Below are positions 8,526-18,800 of a stretch of DNA of 45,772 bases, piece after piece. Positions within the stretch are counted from its first letter, which is position 1, and each line of letters starts with the position of its first letter. The notes beneath the pieces were generated by a model. It was not told where the DNA came from. It saw nothing but the letters and a program-made list of their open reading frames with translations, and did not search any database. The stretch spans positions 1 through 45,772 of the forward strand of contig CAIVVZ010000188.1 in the NCBI GenBank assembly GCA_903909505.1. The letters are read 5' to 3'. This DNA comes from an uncultured Desulfobacteraceae bacterium (lineage in GTDB: Bacteria; Desulfobacterota; Desulfobacteria; Desulfobacterales; Desulfatirhabdiaceae). A program made the translations under genes and the position numbers.

Positions 8526-8960
8526 TTAAATTGGGCAAGGGGGTTGAATGGAAAGGGTGGACAGATTCTGCTGAATCATGGCTTCAATCAGCCGGGGCAG
8601 CGGAATCGGACTTAATCCGGCGATTTCGACATTTTCCTGGAAAAGCGGAATCAGTATTTTTTGGGCTGGACTGCCGGCGATGGCTTCGGCAATTCTGGGA
8701 GTAACTTCGCCCATCATGGCATGCGCCAGGACAATGCTGAGCGGACCGATGATCACATCCACCCTTTCGGCTGTCCGGACAATGGCGTTTTCGCCGGTCG
8801 CTCCCCGGTTGGCTCTAGCTTTGAGCATCTGCGATGTTGCAATGGCATTGGTGCCCAGAGCAATGATCTCGATGGTCTCTTCAAAAACCTCTTTAAGCTT
8901 TTTGATCACGGCACTGCCAATGCCTCCGCCCTGACCATCAATGACGCAGATACGTTTCAT
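8526..8960 (-). CDS. DUF3842 family protein
   Basis: The 144-residue soluble protein begins MKRICVIDGQGGGIGSAVIK. This glycine-rich, Rossmann-like strand-loop-helix is typical of DUF3842. A second Gly/Pro-rich region is GPLSIVLAHAMMGEVT. The function is unknown; nucleotide binding is an inference from the loop. ATG 8960 was chosen because GGGAG lies just upstream; a longer frame begins at 8972. It is paired with cooT, which suggests a role around metal or cofactor handling. Confidence 0.8.
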   Translation of the reverse strand: MKRICVIDGQGGGIGSAVIKKLKEVFEETIEIIALGTNAIATSQMLKARANRGATGENAIVRTAERVDVIIGPLSIVLAHAMMGEVTPRIAEAIAGSPAQKILIPLFQENVEIAGLSPIPLPRLIEAMIQQNLSTLSIQPPCPI

Positions 8961-9016
8961 TTCAACTCCCATGATTTTTCAGCGAGCCGGACCGGCATGG
9001 CGCTTAAGGGCTTTCA

Positions 9017-9538
9017 TTATAGTTTGTCGGTTTTTATCTGATTCTGCCGCATGCGCTTGGAAAGCCGCTTGGAAGGACCTTTTTTTCGGGTTGTCGGAAT
9101 CCAGCCACCTTCTGAATCGTTATCCGGTTCTCCGGAATTCAGATGGGAAGCCATCATCAGTTTTTGTTCAAACACCGGCGAGCTGAGCGTCGCGCACCCG
9201 AATGCAGCCGAATGCCGAATGATGTCCTGATCCGATGAAACCACAATGGCCTTTTCCTTTTCCCTGGACGCCATTCTCTTGATGACCGCATCGGCCAGCT
9301 CGCCGCATCTTGAAAAAATGATACTGACGCCCTGAACATGATCCCGGGACGGGCAATCGCAGGGTGCGCTGGAGCCGTCAAAGACAACGGTGATGTTATG
9401 GTGCTTGACCCTTCTGTATGCTGTCAGCATCTCCACAAGCGCATCCCTGCCGGCCTGAATGTTCCGGCTTTCCAGGCTGCCAAGAAATCCGGACTGACGG
9501 ATCAGGTTATACCCGTCAATAATTATATGGATTGACAT
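9017..9538 (-). CDS. NYN-domain (YacP/Rae1-like) ribonuclease
   Basis: The 173-residue protein has the PIN-like NYN fold. It starts with the acidic motif IIIDGYNLIR (Asp near 8), followed by VVFDGS, a GELADAVI acidic site and VVSSDQDI, matching the YacP/DUF901 group. Its Bacillus relative Rae1 cleaves mRNA at the ribosome. The C-terminal tail is strongly basic (TRKKGPSKRLSKRMRQ), fitting RNA or ribosome binding. It lies 9 bp downstream of parB in the same direction. Specific substrates are unknown. Confidence 0.85.
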   Translation of the reverse strand: MSIHIIIDGYNLIRQSGFLGSLESRNIQAGRDALVEMLTAYRRVKHHNITVVFDGSSAPCDCPSRDHVQGVSIIFSRCGELADAVIKRMASREKEKAIVVSSDQDIIRHSAAFGCATLSSPVFEQKLMMASHLNSGEPDNDSEGGWIPTTRKKGPSKRLSKRMRQNQIKTDKL

Positions 9539-9547
9539 TCGGCTGCT

Positions 9548-10447
9548 TCAGGTGCGTTTCAGAAGACCGATTAACCGATCCAGATCGACGTCGTTGTAAA
9601 ATTCTATCTCAACCTTGCCTTTTCGGCCCTTGCGTTTGATCTTGACACGCGTTCCGAAATCCTGCGACAAGTCATTGGCCAGACTGCTCAGATAGACATC
9701 AAAGGATTTGGGAGGGGGATTCCGGTCTTCGGGTTTTTGATTCTTGAGGCGTTTAACCAGGGCTTCGGTTTCCCGAACAGACAGACCCTTGGCGATAACG
9801 GCTTTCCAGGCGGCATGCTGCTGGGCCGGCGTATCCGCACCCAAAATGGCGCGGGCATGCCCCATGGTCAATGTCCCATCCAGCAGGCTGGCCTTGATCG
9901 GTTCCGGAAGCTGTCGAAGCCGTAAAAGATTGGCAATGGCCGGGCGGCTTTTCCCCACCCGGACCGCAACCTCTTCCTGCGTCAGATGGAATTCGTCCAT
10001 CAACCGGTTGTAGGCCTCAGCTTCTTCCAGGGCATTGAGGTCTTGGCGCTGGATGTTTTCGATGATCGAAATTTCCAGAAGCTGACCATCGGAAACGTTT
10101 TTGACAACAACCGGCACCTCGTTCATACCTGCCATTCTGGCAGCCCGAAGGCGTCTTTCACCGGCAATCAGCTCGTAACCGGTTTCCGCCTTTCTCACCA
10201 TTAGGGGCTGAAGAATGCCCTGTTCCAGAATGGATCGGCTCAGCTCATCAAGTTCTTCCTGAGAGAAACGAATGCGGGGCTGGAACGGGTTGGGGCGAAT
10301 CAGACGGACATCGCAGGTAAAATACTCCCCGGTGGAATCGCCATGGGCAGGATCAATGTCCGGAATCAGGGCTTCGATGCCCCTTCCCAGCGCCATTTTT
10401 TTTCGTTTCAAAGGTCCGCTCTCATTTTGAGATGATTCTGTTGTCAT
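9548..10447 (-). CDS. parB: Chromosome-partitioning protein ParB (Spo0J family)
   Basis: The 299-residue CTP-dependent DNA clamp loads at parS for chromosome segregation. The N-terminal region has ALGRGIEALIP, then RPNPFQPR and the GERRLRAA box of the CTP-binding domain. A helix-turn-helix (LTQEEVAVRVGKSRPAIANLLRL is the core region) and a C-terminal dimerisation domain follow. ATG 10447 is used; an internal ATG 17 codons later is also possible. It follows parA by about 30 bp. No parS consensus was found inside the window. Confidence 0.95.
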   Translation of the reverse strand: MTTESSQNESGPLKRKKMALGRGIEALIPDIDPAHGDSTGEYFTCDVRLIRPNPFQPRIRFSQEELDELSRSILEQGILQPLMVRKAETGYELIAGERRLRAARMAGMNEVPVVVKNVSDGQLLEISIIENIQRQDLNALEEAEAYNRLMDEFHLTQEEVAVRVGKSRPAIANLLRLRQLPEPIKASLLDGTLTMGHARAILGADTPAQQHAAWKAVIAKGLSVRETEALVKRLKNQKPEDRNPPPKSFDVYLSSLANDLSQDFGTRVKIKRKGRKGKVEIEFYNDVDLDRLIGLLKRT

Positions 10448-10477
10448 GAATCAAAGCTCAAAGTAACGACTGGATAT

Positions 10478-11242
10478 TCAGGCTGACTCATCTATTAATT
10501 CCTTTGCCAGGTCCATATAGCCGACTGCCCCCGCGGAGGCAGGGTCATACAGCAGGATGGGTTTACCGAAGCTTGGCGCCTCTCCGAGCCGGACATTTCG
10601 CGGAATGATGGTTTTAAAGACCAGATTTTTAAAATATTTTCTGGCTTCATCGGCCACCTGACTTGAAAGGTTGGTGCGTTTGTCGAACATGGTCAGAAGA
10701 ATCCCGCCAAGCTTGAGATGCGGATTCAAACCCCGCTTGATCCGTTTCATGGTCTGAAGGAGCTGGCCCAGACCTTCCAGCGCATAAAACTCGCATTGAA
10801 GAGGAATCAGCAGGGAATCGGCGGCAGTCATGGCATTCACCGTCAGCAGGCTGAGCGACGGCGGGCAGTCCAGAATAATATAGTCATAGGCGCTGGACAA
10901 CCCGGACAGAAATTCCTTCAGGATATTTTCACGGTTGGCGCTGGATAGCATTTCAATTTCAAAACCGATCAGCTCCACCCGGGCGGGAATCACCTTCAGC
11001 AAATCAATCTCGCTGTCCTGAATGATAGCTTCAGCGGATGTCTCGCCGATCATACCATGATACAGGGTCCGGGAAAGGGCCGCCTTGTCAATCCCGACGC
11101 CGGTTGTGGCATTGCCTTGTGGATCACAGTCCACAAGGAGAATTTTTTTTTGGGATACTGCAAGGGCAGCGGACAGATTGATTGCGGTGGTTGTTTTCCC
11201 AACCCCGCCTTTTTGATTCGCGATACATATTGTGGTTGCCAT
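10478..11242 (-). CDS. parA: Chromosome-partitioning ATPase ParA (Soj)
   Basis: The 254-residue deviant Walker ATPase works with ParB. The P-loop KGGVGKTTTAINLS follows CIANQ near the N terminus; the Walker A' region is VDCDPQGNATTGVG and the Walker B region is YIILDCPPSLS. The start at ATG 11242 (MATTICIANQ) matches the family. A TTG-started extension of 14 codons was not adopted. It is transcribed divergently from the M48 protease across about 97 bp that must hold both promoters. Confidence 0.95.
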   Translation of the reverse strand: MATTICIANQKGGVGKTTTAINLSAALAVSQKKILLVDCDPQGNATTGVGIDKAALSRTLYHGMIGETSAEAIIQDSEIDLLKVIPARVELIGFEIEMLSSANRENILKEFLSGLSSAYDYIILDCPPSLSLLTVNAMTAADSLLIPLQCEFYALEGLGQLLQTMKRIKRGLNPHLKLGGILLTMFDKRTNLSSQVADEARKYFKNLVFKTIIPRNVRLGEAPSFGKPILLYDPASAGAVGYMDLAKELIDESA

Positions 11243-11338
11243 AATGCAAACGGTATCACAAAAATTGGTATTTGAAAAGTCCAACCGAATATGTCATGGT
11301 AATAGAGATTATAGAGAATCATGGAGGGCTGAGGATAA

Positions 11339-12763
11339 ATGAACACTAAAAATAAACTCCGGGTCTGGCTGATAGTCGTGCTGATGCTTTTTCCGGAAAT
11401 CGCAAGAGCCATTACCATCCAGGAAGAAGAAGAACTGTCCCGGGAATTCATGGCTGCTGTTAACGAACATTATGAAATAATTCATGATTCGATCATATCG
11501 GATTATGTCACCCAAATCGGCAATAAAATTCTGGCAGTCATGCCGCCTCAACCCTTTCAATACCATTTTCATGTCATAAAGGAATACACCTACAATGCAT
11601 TTGCAGGACCGGGCGGTCAGGTTTTCATCAACAGCGGTCTTTTTGAAGCGCTGAACAGCGAAGAGGAAATTGCCGGCATTCTCGCCCACGAAATCTCTCA
11701 TGTCGCCTGCCGGCATGTTTCCGAACAAATTGAACGATCCAAAAAAATCGGTCTGGCAACCCTTGCCGGCGTTGCGGCCGGCATTCTCATGGGCGCAACC
11801 GGATCGGGCGCTGCAGCAGGTGCAACAGCCGTCGGATCCATGGCTGCCGCGCAAACGGCCACCTTGGCATACAGCCGGGAAAACGAGACCCAGGCGGATC
11901 AAAGAGGACTGGATTATCTGACAAAGGCCGGATACAGCCCAAAAGGGCTTCTGGCCGCATTAACCATTATCCGCAGCCGGCAATGGTATGGCAAGGAACA
12001 GATCCCCACCTACATGATGACGCACCCGGCATTAGAAGATCGCATGACGTTTATCGGATCCTGGATTGAAGCCAATCCTTCGATTATCCGCCAGCTTCCC
12101 CGTCATTCCCCGGATCCATTTGACTGGACCCATGCCCGACTGGTCGCCATGTTCGGACCTGAGAATGATGCCCTGAAAATCTTCAAAACCCAGGTCGTCC
12201 AGACACCGGACAAGGCACTGGCCCATTACGGCTATGGACTGATCCTGACCCGAACGGGAAATCGAAGCGCGGCAATGGATCAGTTCCGGGCTGCTTTGAC
12301 CAAACGGGCATTTGACCCAGCCCTGCTCATCGAACTGGGGAGAACGTATTTCCTGGATGGCCGATATCCCGAAGCACTCCGTATTCTACAGGGAGCTCTG
12401 GACATCTCCCCCGATGAGACAGAGGGACTTTTCTACACGGGTCGCTGCTTCATTGAACTGGGAAAGTTTGAGGAAGCGTCCCGTTTTTTGGAATCCTTGC
12501 TCCGGGACACCCCGGATTATCCCGATGCCATGTTTTATCTGGGAAGCGCCTACGGCTCTTTGGGCAGGACTTCGGATGCCTGCTACTACCTTGGCAGGAA
12601 TTACCTTATCCGCGGGGAATATAAAAACGCGATTGTTCAGCTTGAAAAGGCAATGGAATCGACCGCAGACCCCCAGAAAAAAACTGAAATTGAAATTTTG
12701 CTGAAAGATGCAAAAAAACGATTCACTTCCAAAATCCGTGAATCCGAAACGAGAAAACGATAG
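11339..12763 (+). CDS. M48 family zinc metalloprotease with TPR repeats (BepA-like)
   Basis: The 474-residue exported protease has an N-terminal signal peptide (about residues 1-25, cleaved after ARA). The zinc site is HEISH at 117-121 in ILAHEISHVACRH, with a third ligand in ENETQAD near 184. A Gly/Ala-rich helix precedes that ligand. The C-terminal half is built of tetratricopeptide repeats (about 285-460). This architecture matches BepA/YfgC, which clears misassembled outer-membrane proteins. A GGAGGGCTGAGG ribosome site precedes the ATG. It is the first of five same-strand genes with very small gaps. Confidence 0.92.
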   Translation: MNTKNKLRVWLIVVLMLFPEIARAITIQEEEELSREFMAAVNEHYEIIHDSIISDYVTQIGNKILAVMPPQPFQYHFHVIKEYTYNAFAGPGGQVFINSGLFEALNSEEEIAGILAHEISHVACRHVSEQIERSKKIGLATLAGVAAGILMGATGSGAAAGATAVGSMAAAQTATLAYSRENETQADQRGLDYLTKAGYSPKGLLAALTIIRSRQWYGKEQIPTYMMTHPALEDRMTFIGSWIEANPSIIRQLPRHSPDPFDWTHARLVAMFGPENDALKIFKTQVVQTPDKALAHYGYGLILTRTGNRSAAMDQFRAALTKRAFDPALLIELGRTYFLDGRYPEALRILQGALDISPDETEGLFYTGRCFIELGKFEEASRFLESLLRDTPDYPDAMFYLGSAYGSLGRTSDACYYLGRNYLIRGEYKNAIVQLEKAMESTADPQKKTEIEILLKDAKKRFTSKIRESETRKR

Positions 12764-12770
12764 ATCAGGC

Positions 12771-14297
12771 ATGAAACTTTTTGTTTACTTGATTCAATCC
12801 GAATCCGACATGCCGTATTCCGATCTGCAGGATGATCATAATGACATTATTCTGCTGACCTGGAAAGAACCTTCCGATCGAAAAGACGCTATTTTTTATC
12901 CGCAAAGCACCTGGAATGAAGGAAGAAACCGCCTGTTGAAAGAAGCAGTGTGCCGAAACGCCGAATATCTCTATTATATTTTTCTGGATGGAGACTGCGT
13001 TGTCAAGGAAGACGCGGAACTGGCCCAAGCATTAAATGCCCCACTTTGCGGAAACCCTTTTCGAACATTTGAAAAATATCTTCTGGAATGGGAACCGGCT
13101 GTCGGGTATTCCCGCTATTCCTGGCAGTATGACGAACCGGGTTCCGAGGTCAATCTCGGATATAATTTCGATGCGCTCTTTAATGCATTTCACCGCGAAG
13201 CCGTCTCCTTTCTGCTTCCGTATTACACGGGATTTGATTGCGAGTCCTGGCTGTATTCCCAGCACATTTTGAATCACTTGACGGCGCTTCTGTACAATCC
13301 CCACAGAATCCAGTTCAATGTCATCACCACCCGCAATGCAAACCGCAAGTCCTATGCGCGCCGAAAAAAATACTGGACGCTTCCCGCAACGTTTCTGATG
13401 AATGCCATCACATCGGATCTGAAACACCGGATGAAGATTCAGGATGCCAATTCCATCTATCCCCTACCGGGAAAACCGGAAAAAAAAACGGGTTCCTACC
13501 GGATCCCGGAAACATTTCTGCGGAATCATTTTGATTCAAACCACCCGTTGATCCGATATCGCGGACTGGAGCACCTGCTTGCCGAGAAACAGCCCGCCAA
13601 ATATAAAACCGACAAGCAGCCCCGAACCGCGATATGCATGTCCGGCCGATGCGCCGGCCTGGATCAAACCCATGAAACAATCTGGGAATGCCTTTTGAAT
13701 CAAATCGGGGACTATGATCTGTTCATGTTCGTCCCGCGCGATTCCAATAGTCACCTGGCGGCACTGCTGAGTCCGACCGTGATTCGGATTGAAGAGGATC
13801 CGCTTTTGAATGAAGGGGCATTGATCAACGGCATCAACTGCCGTTTAAAAACCGGAGTTCAGCCCTATCTGCGGCAACTTTACGGTCTGAAGCAATGCAA
13901 CCGGCTTCGCGTGGCACATGAAAAAGAGAGCGGAATCCGCTATGACTTCGTCATTCGTTGCCGCCCGGATCTGATGTTTGTAAAACCACTTGATCATTTA
14001 TCCCTTTTGGATTTATCTTATGTCCATGTTCCGGATTTTCACGGGTTTGACGGTATCAACGACCGGTTTGCCATTGGCCGCACGGATCATATGAACATAT
14101 ATTTGAACAAACTGGACGAATTTCATGATTATATAACGGACTGGTTTAAATATCGCGGCGATGCGCTTGCCGTCAGCGCGGAAATGTTTACCAGTGGGCA
14201 GCTTCGAAACCACAACATTCCGGTTCGGCCCTATCCGTTCCGGTTTAACCGGGCAAGAAGCAACAGAATCAAAAACGACATTCCAAGGGATCAGTGA
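12771..14297 (+). CDS. Two-domain glycosyltransferase-like protein
   Basis: The 508-residue protein has no signal peptide or membrane helix. The N-terminal half (about 1-230) looks like a GT-A fold, with TWNEGRNRLL and LYYIFLDGDCVV resembling a DXD-type metal site. The C-terminal half (about 290-500) starts RTAICMSGRCAG, continues YDLFMFVPRD, and has IRYDFVIRCRPDLMF and DRFAIGRTDHM. These motifs occur in poorly characterised glycosyltransferase-like families that transfer sugars in polysaccharide or lipid decoration. The substrate is unknown. ATG 12771 was preferred over a longer frame from 12708 because the latter overlaps the protease gene. Gaps: 7 bp upstream and 15 bp downstream. Confidence 0.65.
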   Translation: MKLFVYLIQSESDMPYSDLQDDHNDIILLTWKEPSDRKDAIFYPQSTWNEGRNRLLKEAVCRNAEYLYYIFLDGDCVVKEDAELAQALNAPLCGNPFRTFEKYLLEWEPAVGYSRYSWQYDEPGSEVNLGYNFDALFNAFHREAVSFLLPYYTGFDCESWLYSQHILNHLTALLYNPHRIQFNVITTRNANRKSYARRKKYWTLPATFLMNAITSDLKHRMKIQDANSIYPLPGKPEKKTGSYRIPETFLRNHFDSNHPLIRYRGLEHLLAEKQPAKYKTDKQPRTAICMSGRCAGLDQTHETIWECLLNQIGDYDLFMFVPRDSNSHLAALLSPTVIRIEEDPLLNEGALINGINCRLKTGVQPYLRQLYGLKQCNRLRVAHEKESGIRYDFVIRCRPDLMFVKPLDHLSLLDLSYVHVPDFHGFDGINDRFAIGRTDHMNIYLNKLDEFHDYITDWFKYRGDALAVSAEMFTSGQLRNHNIPVRPYPFRFNRARSNRIKNDIPRDQ

Positions 14298-14312
14298 ACG
14301 GGGAGCTGTACC

Positions 14313-15011
14313 ATGCAAAACCATTCCATATTCCATTCTCCCGGACTTGAATCAGACAAGATAGACCGGCTTCTTGTTCTGCCCTTTATGAAATCCGTGG
14401 AAATTGCCATAAAAAGCATTCGGGTCCGTTTTTTTCGATCCCTGATTACCACAATCAGCCTGGTTCTAGCTGTATCATTTGTGAGCTTTACCCGTGTGGG
14501 CTCCGATGTAGCCAACGGGCTTTTGTCCACCGGCGAACCCGCGCTGCGTCAGGCCCTGATTCGCTCCGGATACGATCTGCGGCCGGAGGATATTTCCGTG
14601 GGAAGCAGCCCCAAACAGCAGTGGATCATTGTGCTCTCGCTCCTGGTCTGCGTGGTGGGAATTGTCAATGCCCAGCTCATGGCCGTTACCGAACGCTTCA
14701 GGGAAATCGGCACCATGAAGTGCCTGGGTGCGCTGGATAGCTTTATCCTGAGGCTATTTCTTCTTGAGGCGGGCATTCAGGGACTGATCGGATCCGGCGT
14801 GGGCGCGGTTGTCGGCGGCGGTTTTGCCCTGGTTGGTTTTTTTCTGCGATTTGGAACCGTATCCATCACCACCCTGTCCTGGACCCAGGCCGGGCTGTCC
14901 GTTGCCGGCGCCACGTTTGTCGGATTTGTGCTAAGCCTTATCGGAGTGATGTATCCGGCGATAGTTGCCGCCCGCATGCAACCGGTTGAGGCCATGCGGG
15001 TTGAACAGTAA
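14313..15011 (+). CDS. Minimal FtsX/MacB-type ABC permease
   Basis: The 232-residue permease has four predicted helices. TM1 is LITTISLVLAVSFVSF; then comes a periplasmic loop of only about 50 residues, then TM2 (WIIVLSLLVCVVGIVNA), the cytoplasmic coupling motif ERFREIGTMKCLGA, and TM3 and TM4. The protein ends in the usual ARMQPVEAMR. Typical MacB/LolC/LolE permeases carry a periplasmic domain of about 200 residues, which is missing here. It probably pairs with the very large permease two genes downstream, with the ATPase between them. ATG 14388 (MKSVEIAIKS) is a possible later start. Confidence 0.88.
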   Translation: MQNHSIFHSPGLESDKIDRLLVLPFMKSVEIAIKSIRVRFFRSLITTISLVLAVSFVSFTRVGSDVANGLLSTGEPALRQALIRSGYDLRPEDISVGSSPKQQWIIVLSLLVCVVGIVNAQLMAVTERFREIGTMKCLGALDSFILRLFLLEAGIQGLIGSGVGAVVGGGFALVGFFLRFGTVSITTLSWTQAGLSVAGATFVGFVLSLIGVMYPAIVAARMQPVEAMRVEQ

Positions 15012-15031
15012 CGTTATCCACAGGAACTGTC

Positions 15032-15793
15032 ATGACTGATTCCAGAAAAATTGTCCGAGTTACCCATGTGACCAAATCCTTTAAGCTGGGCAAATTGGAT
15101 GTTCTGGCGCTGAAAGGGGTCGACCTTGAAATCACCGCTGGAAACTATATTTCCATCATGGGTCCATCCGGGTCCGGTAAAAGCACTCTTTTTAACATGA
15201 TCGGCGGACTGGACAAGCCCACAACCGGAAAAGTTTTTATTGACGAAGTGGATATTGCCCAGTTGGATGCCTATGAACTGGCCTGGCTGCGATGCCGGAA
15301 AATCGGCTATATCTTTCAAACCTTCAACATCATTCAGGTCATGACCGCCCTTGAAAATGTCACCCTTCCCATGACTTTTGCCGGCATGGCCGATGATGCG
15401 GCCGCGGAAAAAGGCATCAAGCTGCTGGAAATGGTGGGTCTGGGGGATCGCTTTCAGCACAAGCCCTTTGAACTGTCCGGAGGGCAGCAGCAGCGGGTAG
15501 CCATTGCACGGGCACTGGCCAATGACCCGGCCATTATTCTGGCTGATGAGCCGACCGGAAACCTGGATCTGAATACGGGCGAGGAAATCATTTACCTTCT
15601 GAAGCAGCTCAGTCGTGAGCGGGGTGTCACCATCATTTCGGCAACCCATGACATCAAGATGCTGAATGTATCGGATCAGGTGGTCTGGATTCGGGATGGC
15701 CGGATCGACAAAATAGAAAATCGGGACGAGCTGTCCATTTCGATCGGCCAGATCGGTACCAAACCCGGACTTGACACACTTAGCGAATGTTAA
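15032..15793 (+). CDS. ABC transporter ATP-binding protein, LolD/MacB type
   Basis: The 253-residue ATPase has Walker [10 protein letters not shown], the Q-loop (YIFQTFNI), the signature LSGGQQQR, Walker B with D-loop ([12 protein letters not shown]) and the switch His (ATHD). The FQxFNLI-like Q-loop and the TGNLD motif are typical of the LolD/MacB/FtsE group, which drive mechanotransmission rather than transmembrane passage. It lies between two unequal permease genes, so it most likely powers a heterodimer of both. Specificity cannot be read from sequence. Confidence 0.93.
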   Translation: MTDSRKIVRVTHVTKSFKLGKLDVLALKGVDLEITAGNYISIMGPSGSGKSTLFNMIGGLDKPTTGKVFIDEVDIAQLDAYELAWLRCRKIGYIFQTFNIIQVMTALENVTLPMTFAGMADDAAAEKGIKLLEMVGLGDRFQHKPFELSGGQQQRVAIARALANDPAIILADEPTGNLDLNTGEEIIYLLKQLSRERGVTIISATHDIKMLNVSDQVVWIRDGRIDKIENRDELSISIGQIGTKPGLDTLSEC

Positions 15794-15899
15794 TCGCATG
15801 AAACATTTCCCCAAAAAATCCGGCGTTTTTGCGTTACACGGAATTCTGAAAGATAAGCTCGGGCATTGTGGCGTCATATGTTCACCCCTTGGCTTTCGG

Positions 15900-18800
15900 A
15901 TGTTGTTTAAACGGCTGATACTGATGACGGGAATTGCCCTGATATGGCTGTCCAGTGCCGGAGCCGGTGATTTTGAAAGGGACATCCGGGCCTTGTCCGC
16001 ATTCGAAGACAGAGGCACGGGAACTGCCGGCTGCCGGGCTGCCGCCGAATACATCAAGGAGCAGTTTCAGGAAGCGGGCTTTTCCGAAGTTGGCGTGCAT
16101 CGGTATTCACTTCCGATCCTTCGGCAAGGAAAAAGCCAAATGGCGGTTCCCGATCGCGACAGGGCGCTTTCCCTTCACCCGCTTCTGGGAAATGCCATTT
16201 CCCCCCAGGCCATTGATCCCCAGGGGCTGAAAGGACCGCTCATCTATACTGGGGCCGGCGATTTGACCGAATTTAACGGCAAATCCATTGAAGGCGCCAT
16301 TTTACTGATGGAACTGGATTCAGGGGAAAACTGGATTCAGGCGGCCTCGCTCGGCGCCAAGGCATTGATTTATATAGACAGGGGTCTGTCTTCAAGAGCC
16401 TTGTTTGAGGACAAGCATGAGCTTTCGCCCATTCAGTTTCCCCGCTTCTGGATTTCCCTGGAGGATGCCCGGAGCTGTTTCGGGGAGTTTGAAACCGCTT
16501 CAAAAGGCCTGGTTTTCCCCGAAATCCAGTTGAACTCCGAAGTCAGTTGGAATGAGGTTGTCGGTGAGAATATCTACTGTCTGGTTCCAGGCCGCAATGC
16601 CACTCTCCAGGAAGAACTGATGATGATCGAGGCATTTTACGACAGCACCGCCTATGTACCGGGACTGTCTCCGGGCGCGGATGAGGCCGTGAGCATCGCA
16701 ACCCTGCTTGAACTTGCCAGGAAATTTAAGGAAACACCGCCGGAGCGCTCTGTTCTGCTGGTAGCCACCAGCGGCCATGCCCAGAGCCTGGCCGGCCTAA
16801 GGGATCTGGTCTGGAGCCTCCGGACTTCTCCCAAGGACCTTCGCAAACAAAAAAAACATCTTCGGGATCTGGCCAGAGATACGCGCAAAGTGCTGAATGC
16901 GCTGGATCCCAAATTGCGGGAAGGCTCTGCTGAAAGTGCCGAACCCGAAGAGTCGCCGCTGGAAACGCTGGTCAAAAAAGCCATCAGTGATGAAATCAAG
17001 ACCCGTGTCGATGAAATATCCCGGGAATTGATGCGGCGGCGGCTTGAGCAGTCGGATCCAGACCAAAGTGTATTCTTGCAGGAAAAAATTCAGAAGCTTG
17101 CCAAAGACAGACTGCTGTTTCGGCAACTGGGCTGGAAGTCTTCTTTCAAGGGCCTCTCTCCCGAGGAGCAGACAGTCCTGGAGCGGCTCATGCCTTCCGT
17201 CATCCTGCACCAGAAAGCCATTCTTCGGGATGCCTCCAGTCAGACCAAACTCCTCGACAATGCCCTCGACTTCAGATCCCTGATAAAAAGCCGGGAGCTG
17301 ATGGTGGCGATTTCGCTGCATCTGTCCAGCCACGGCGATGGATTCGGGGCTTTCAGTCACGGATGGCTTTATCCCTTAAAGCCCAGCGCAAACCGTTCCT
17401 CCGCCTACACCCCCCTGGATGTCGCCATGCATCAGGCCACACATCCGGTCATGCATCCGAATGGCGCGGCCGAAAGCTCTTCCATCCCCCTCTTCAGGGA
17501 TACATTAAGGCCCAACAAACTCAGAACCTGGCAGAGTTATTTTACGGATCAACCTTTTTTAGGCGGCGAAGTCAGCGCGCTTGCCGGTTACATCGGCGCA
17601 AGCCTGGCCACCGTCCATGACGCCCGAAATCTCTGGGGAACGCCCTATGATGTGCCGGCCGCAATCGACTGGTCTTATGCCACGGAACAAAGCCGTCAGG
17701 TATGCAGCCTGATCAGCCGTGTTGCATCCGCCCCCGAACTTTACAATGAGAACCTGCCGCAAAACGGGTTTTCCACGGTTACCGGCCGCGCCAGCTTTAT
17801 CCGACATGGCGAACTGTTTGCCGACCAACCGGCTCCGGGGACCGTCGTTCTCTCCTACCAGGGAAATGCAAGGTATTATGCAATGGCCAGTGATCTGGGG
17901 ACGTTTCAGATCAAGGGGGTTGCCGACAAAAGACATGTTCTGGACAAATTGATCATAGAAGCTTACCGGTTCGACCCTGAAACCGGAAATGTCTTGTGGG
18001 CCATTGACAAGGAGCAGACCGGAAAAGAGTCCTACCGCCTGAAAATGCAGCGCACCGCCATGCAGACCGATCTGATCATGTTCGCCTGTAAAAGCACCAC
18101 CCTGTTCAATTTGATGGACCCGCGCAGCTTTAAGTACATGACAAAGATCAACCTGATAGACGGCCGGCGGGAGGCCGCTCCCCTCAAGTACTGGTACAGC
18201 CGGATCGATACCCGAGCCTCGGTGCTGACGTCCATTTTTCTGGAACCCGATTCTCGCCTGAAATTGACACTCTCGGATTCGGTACTTCACAAAAAAATGA
18301 TCCTGACCCACGCGGACCCCGAGCATTCCGAAGGAACGGGATACCGGATCGATGACTGGCCGATCCTTCACCAAACCGAATACCGGGCCGCCAGGGACAT
18401 GTGGGCGCTTTTAAACCCGCGGATCACCAACCTTGAAAAACACGGCATTTTCAATGAACAGATCCGCAGACTTCAGCAGGAAGGACAATCCACGCTGAAA
18501 ACAGCCGAACAAACGCTGGCCGATAGAAAATATGACCAGTTCATTGAAGCATCGTCCGCATCCTGGGCACTTGCCAGTCGGGTCTATGACGATGTCGAAC
18601 AAACGCAGAAAGACGTGCTTTTCGGGGTCTTGTTTTATATCGCCTTGTTTGTTCCGTTTGCCTTCTGCATGGAGCGGCTCCTGTTCTCATTTTCCAATAT
18701 TTATAAGCGGATCATAGCCTTTAGCGTCATTCTGGTTCTGGTGATCGCCATCATTTACCAGGTTCATCCGGCTTTTCAACTGGCGTACAGTCCGCTTGTC

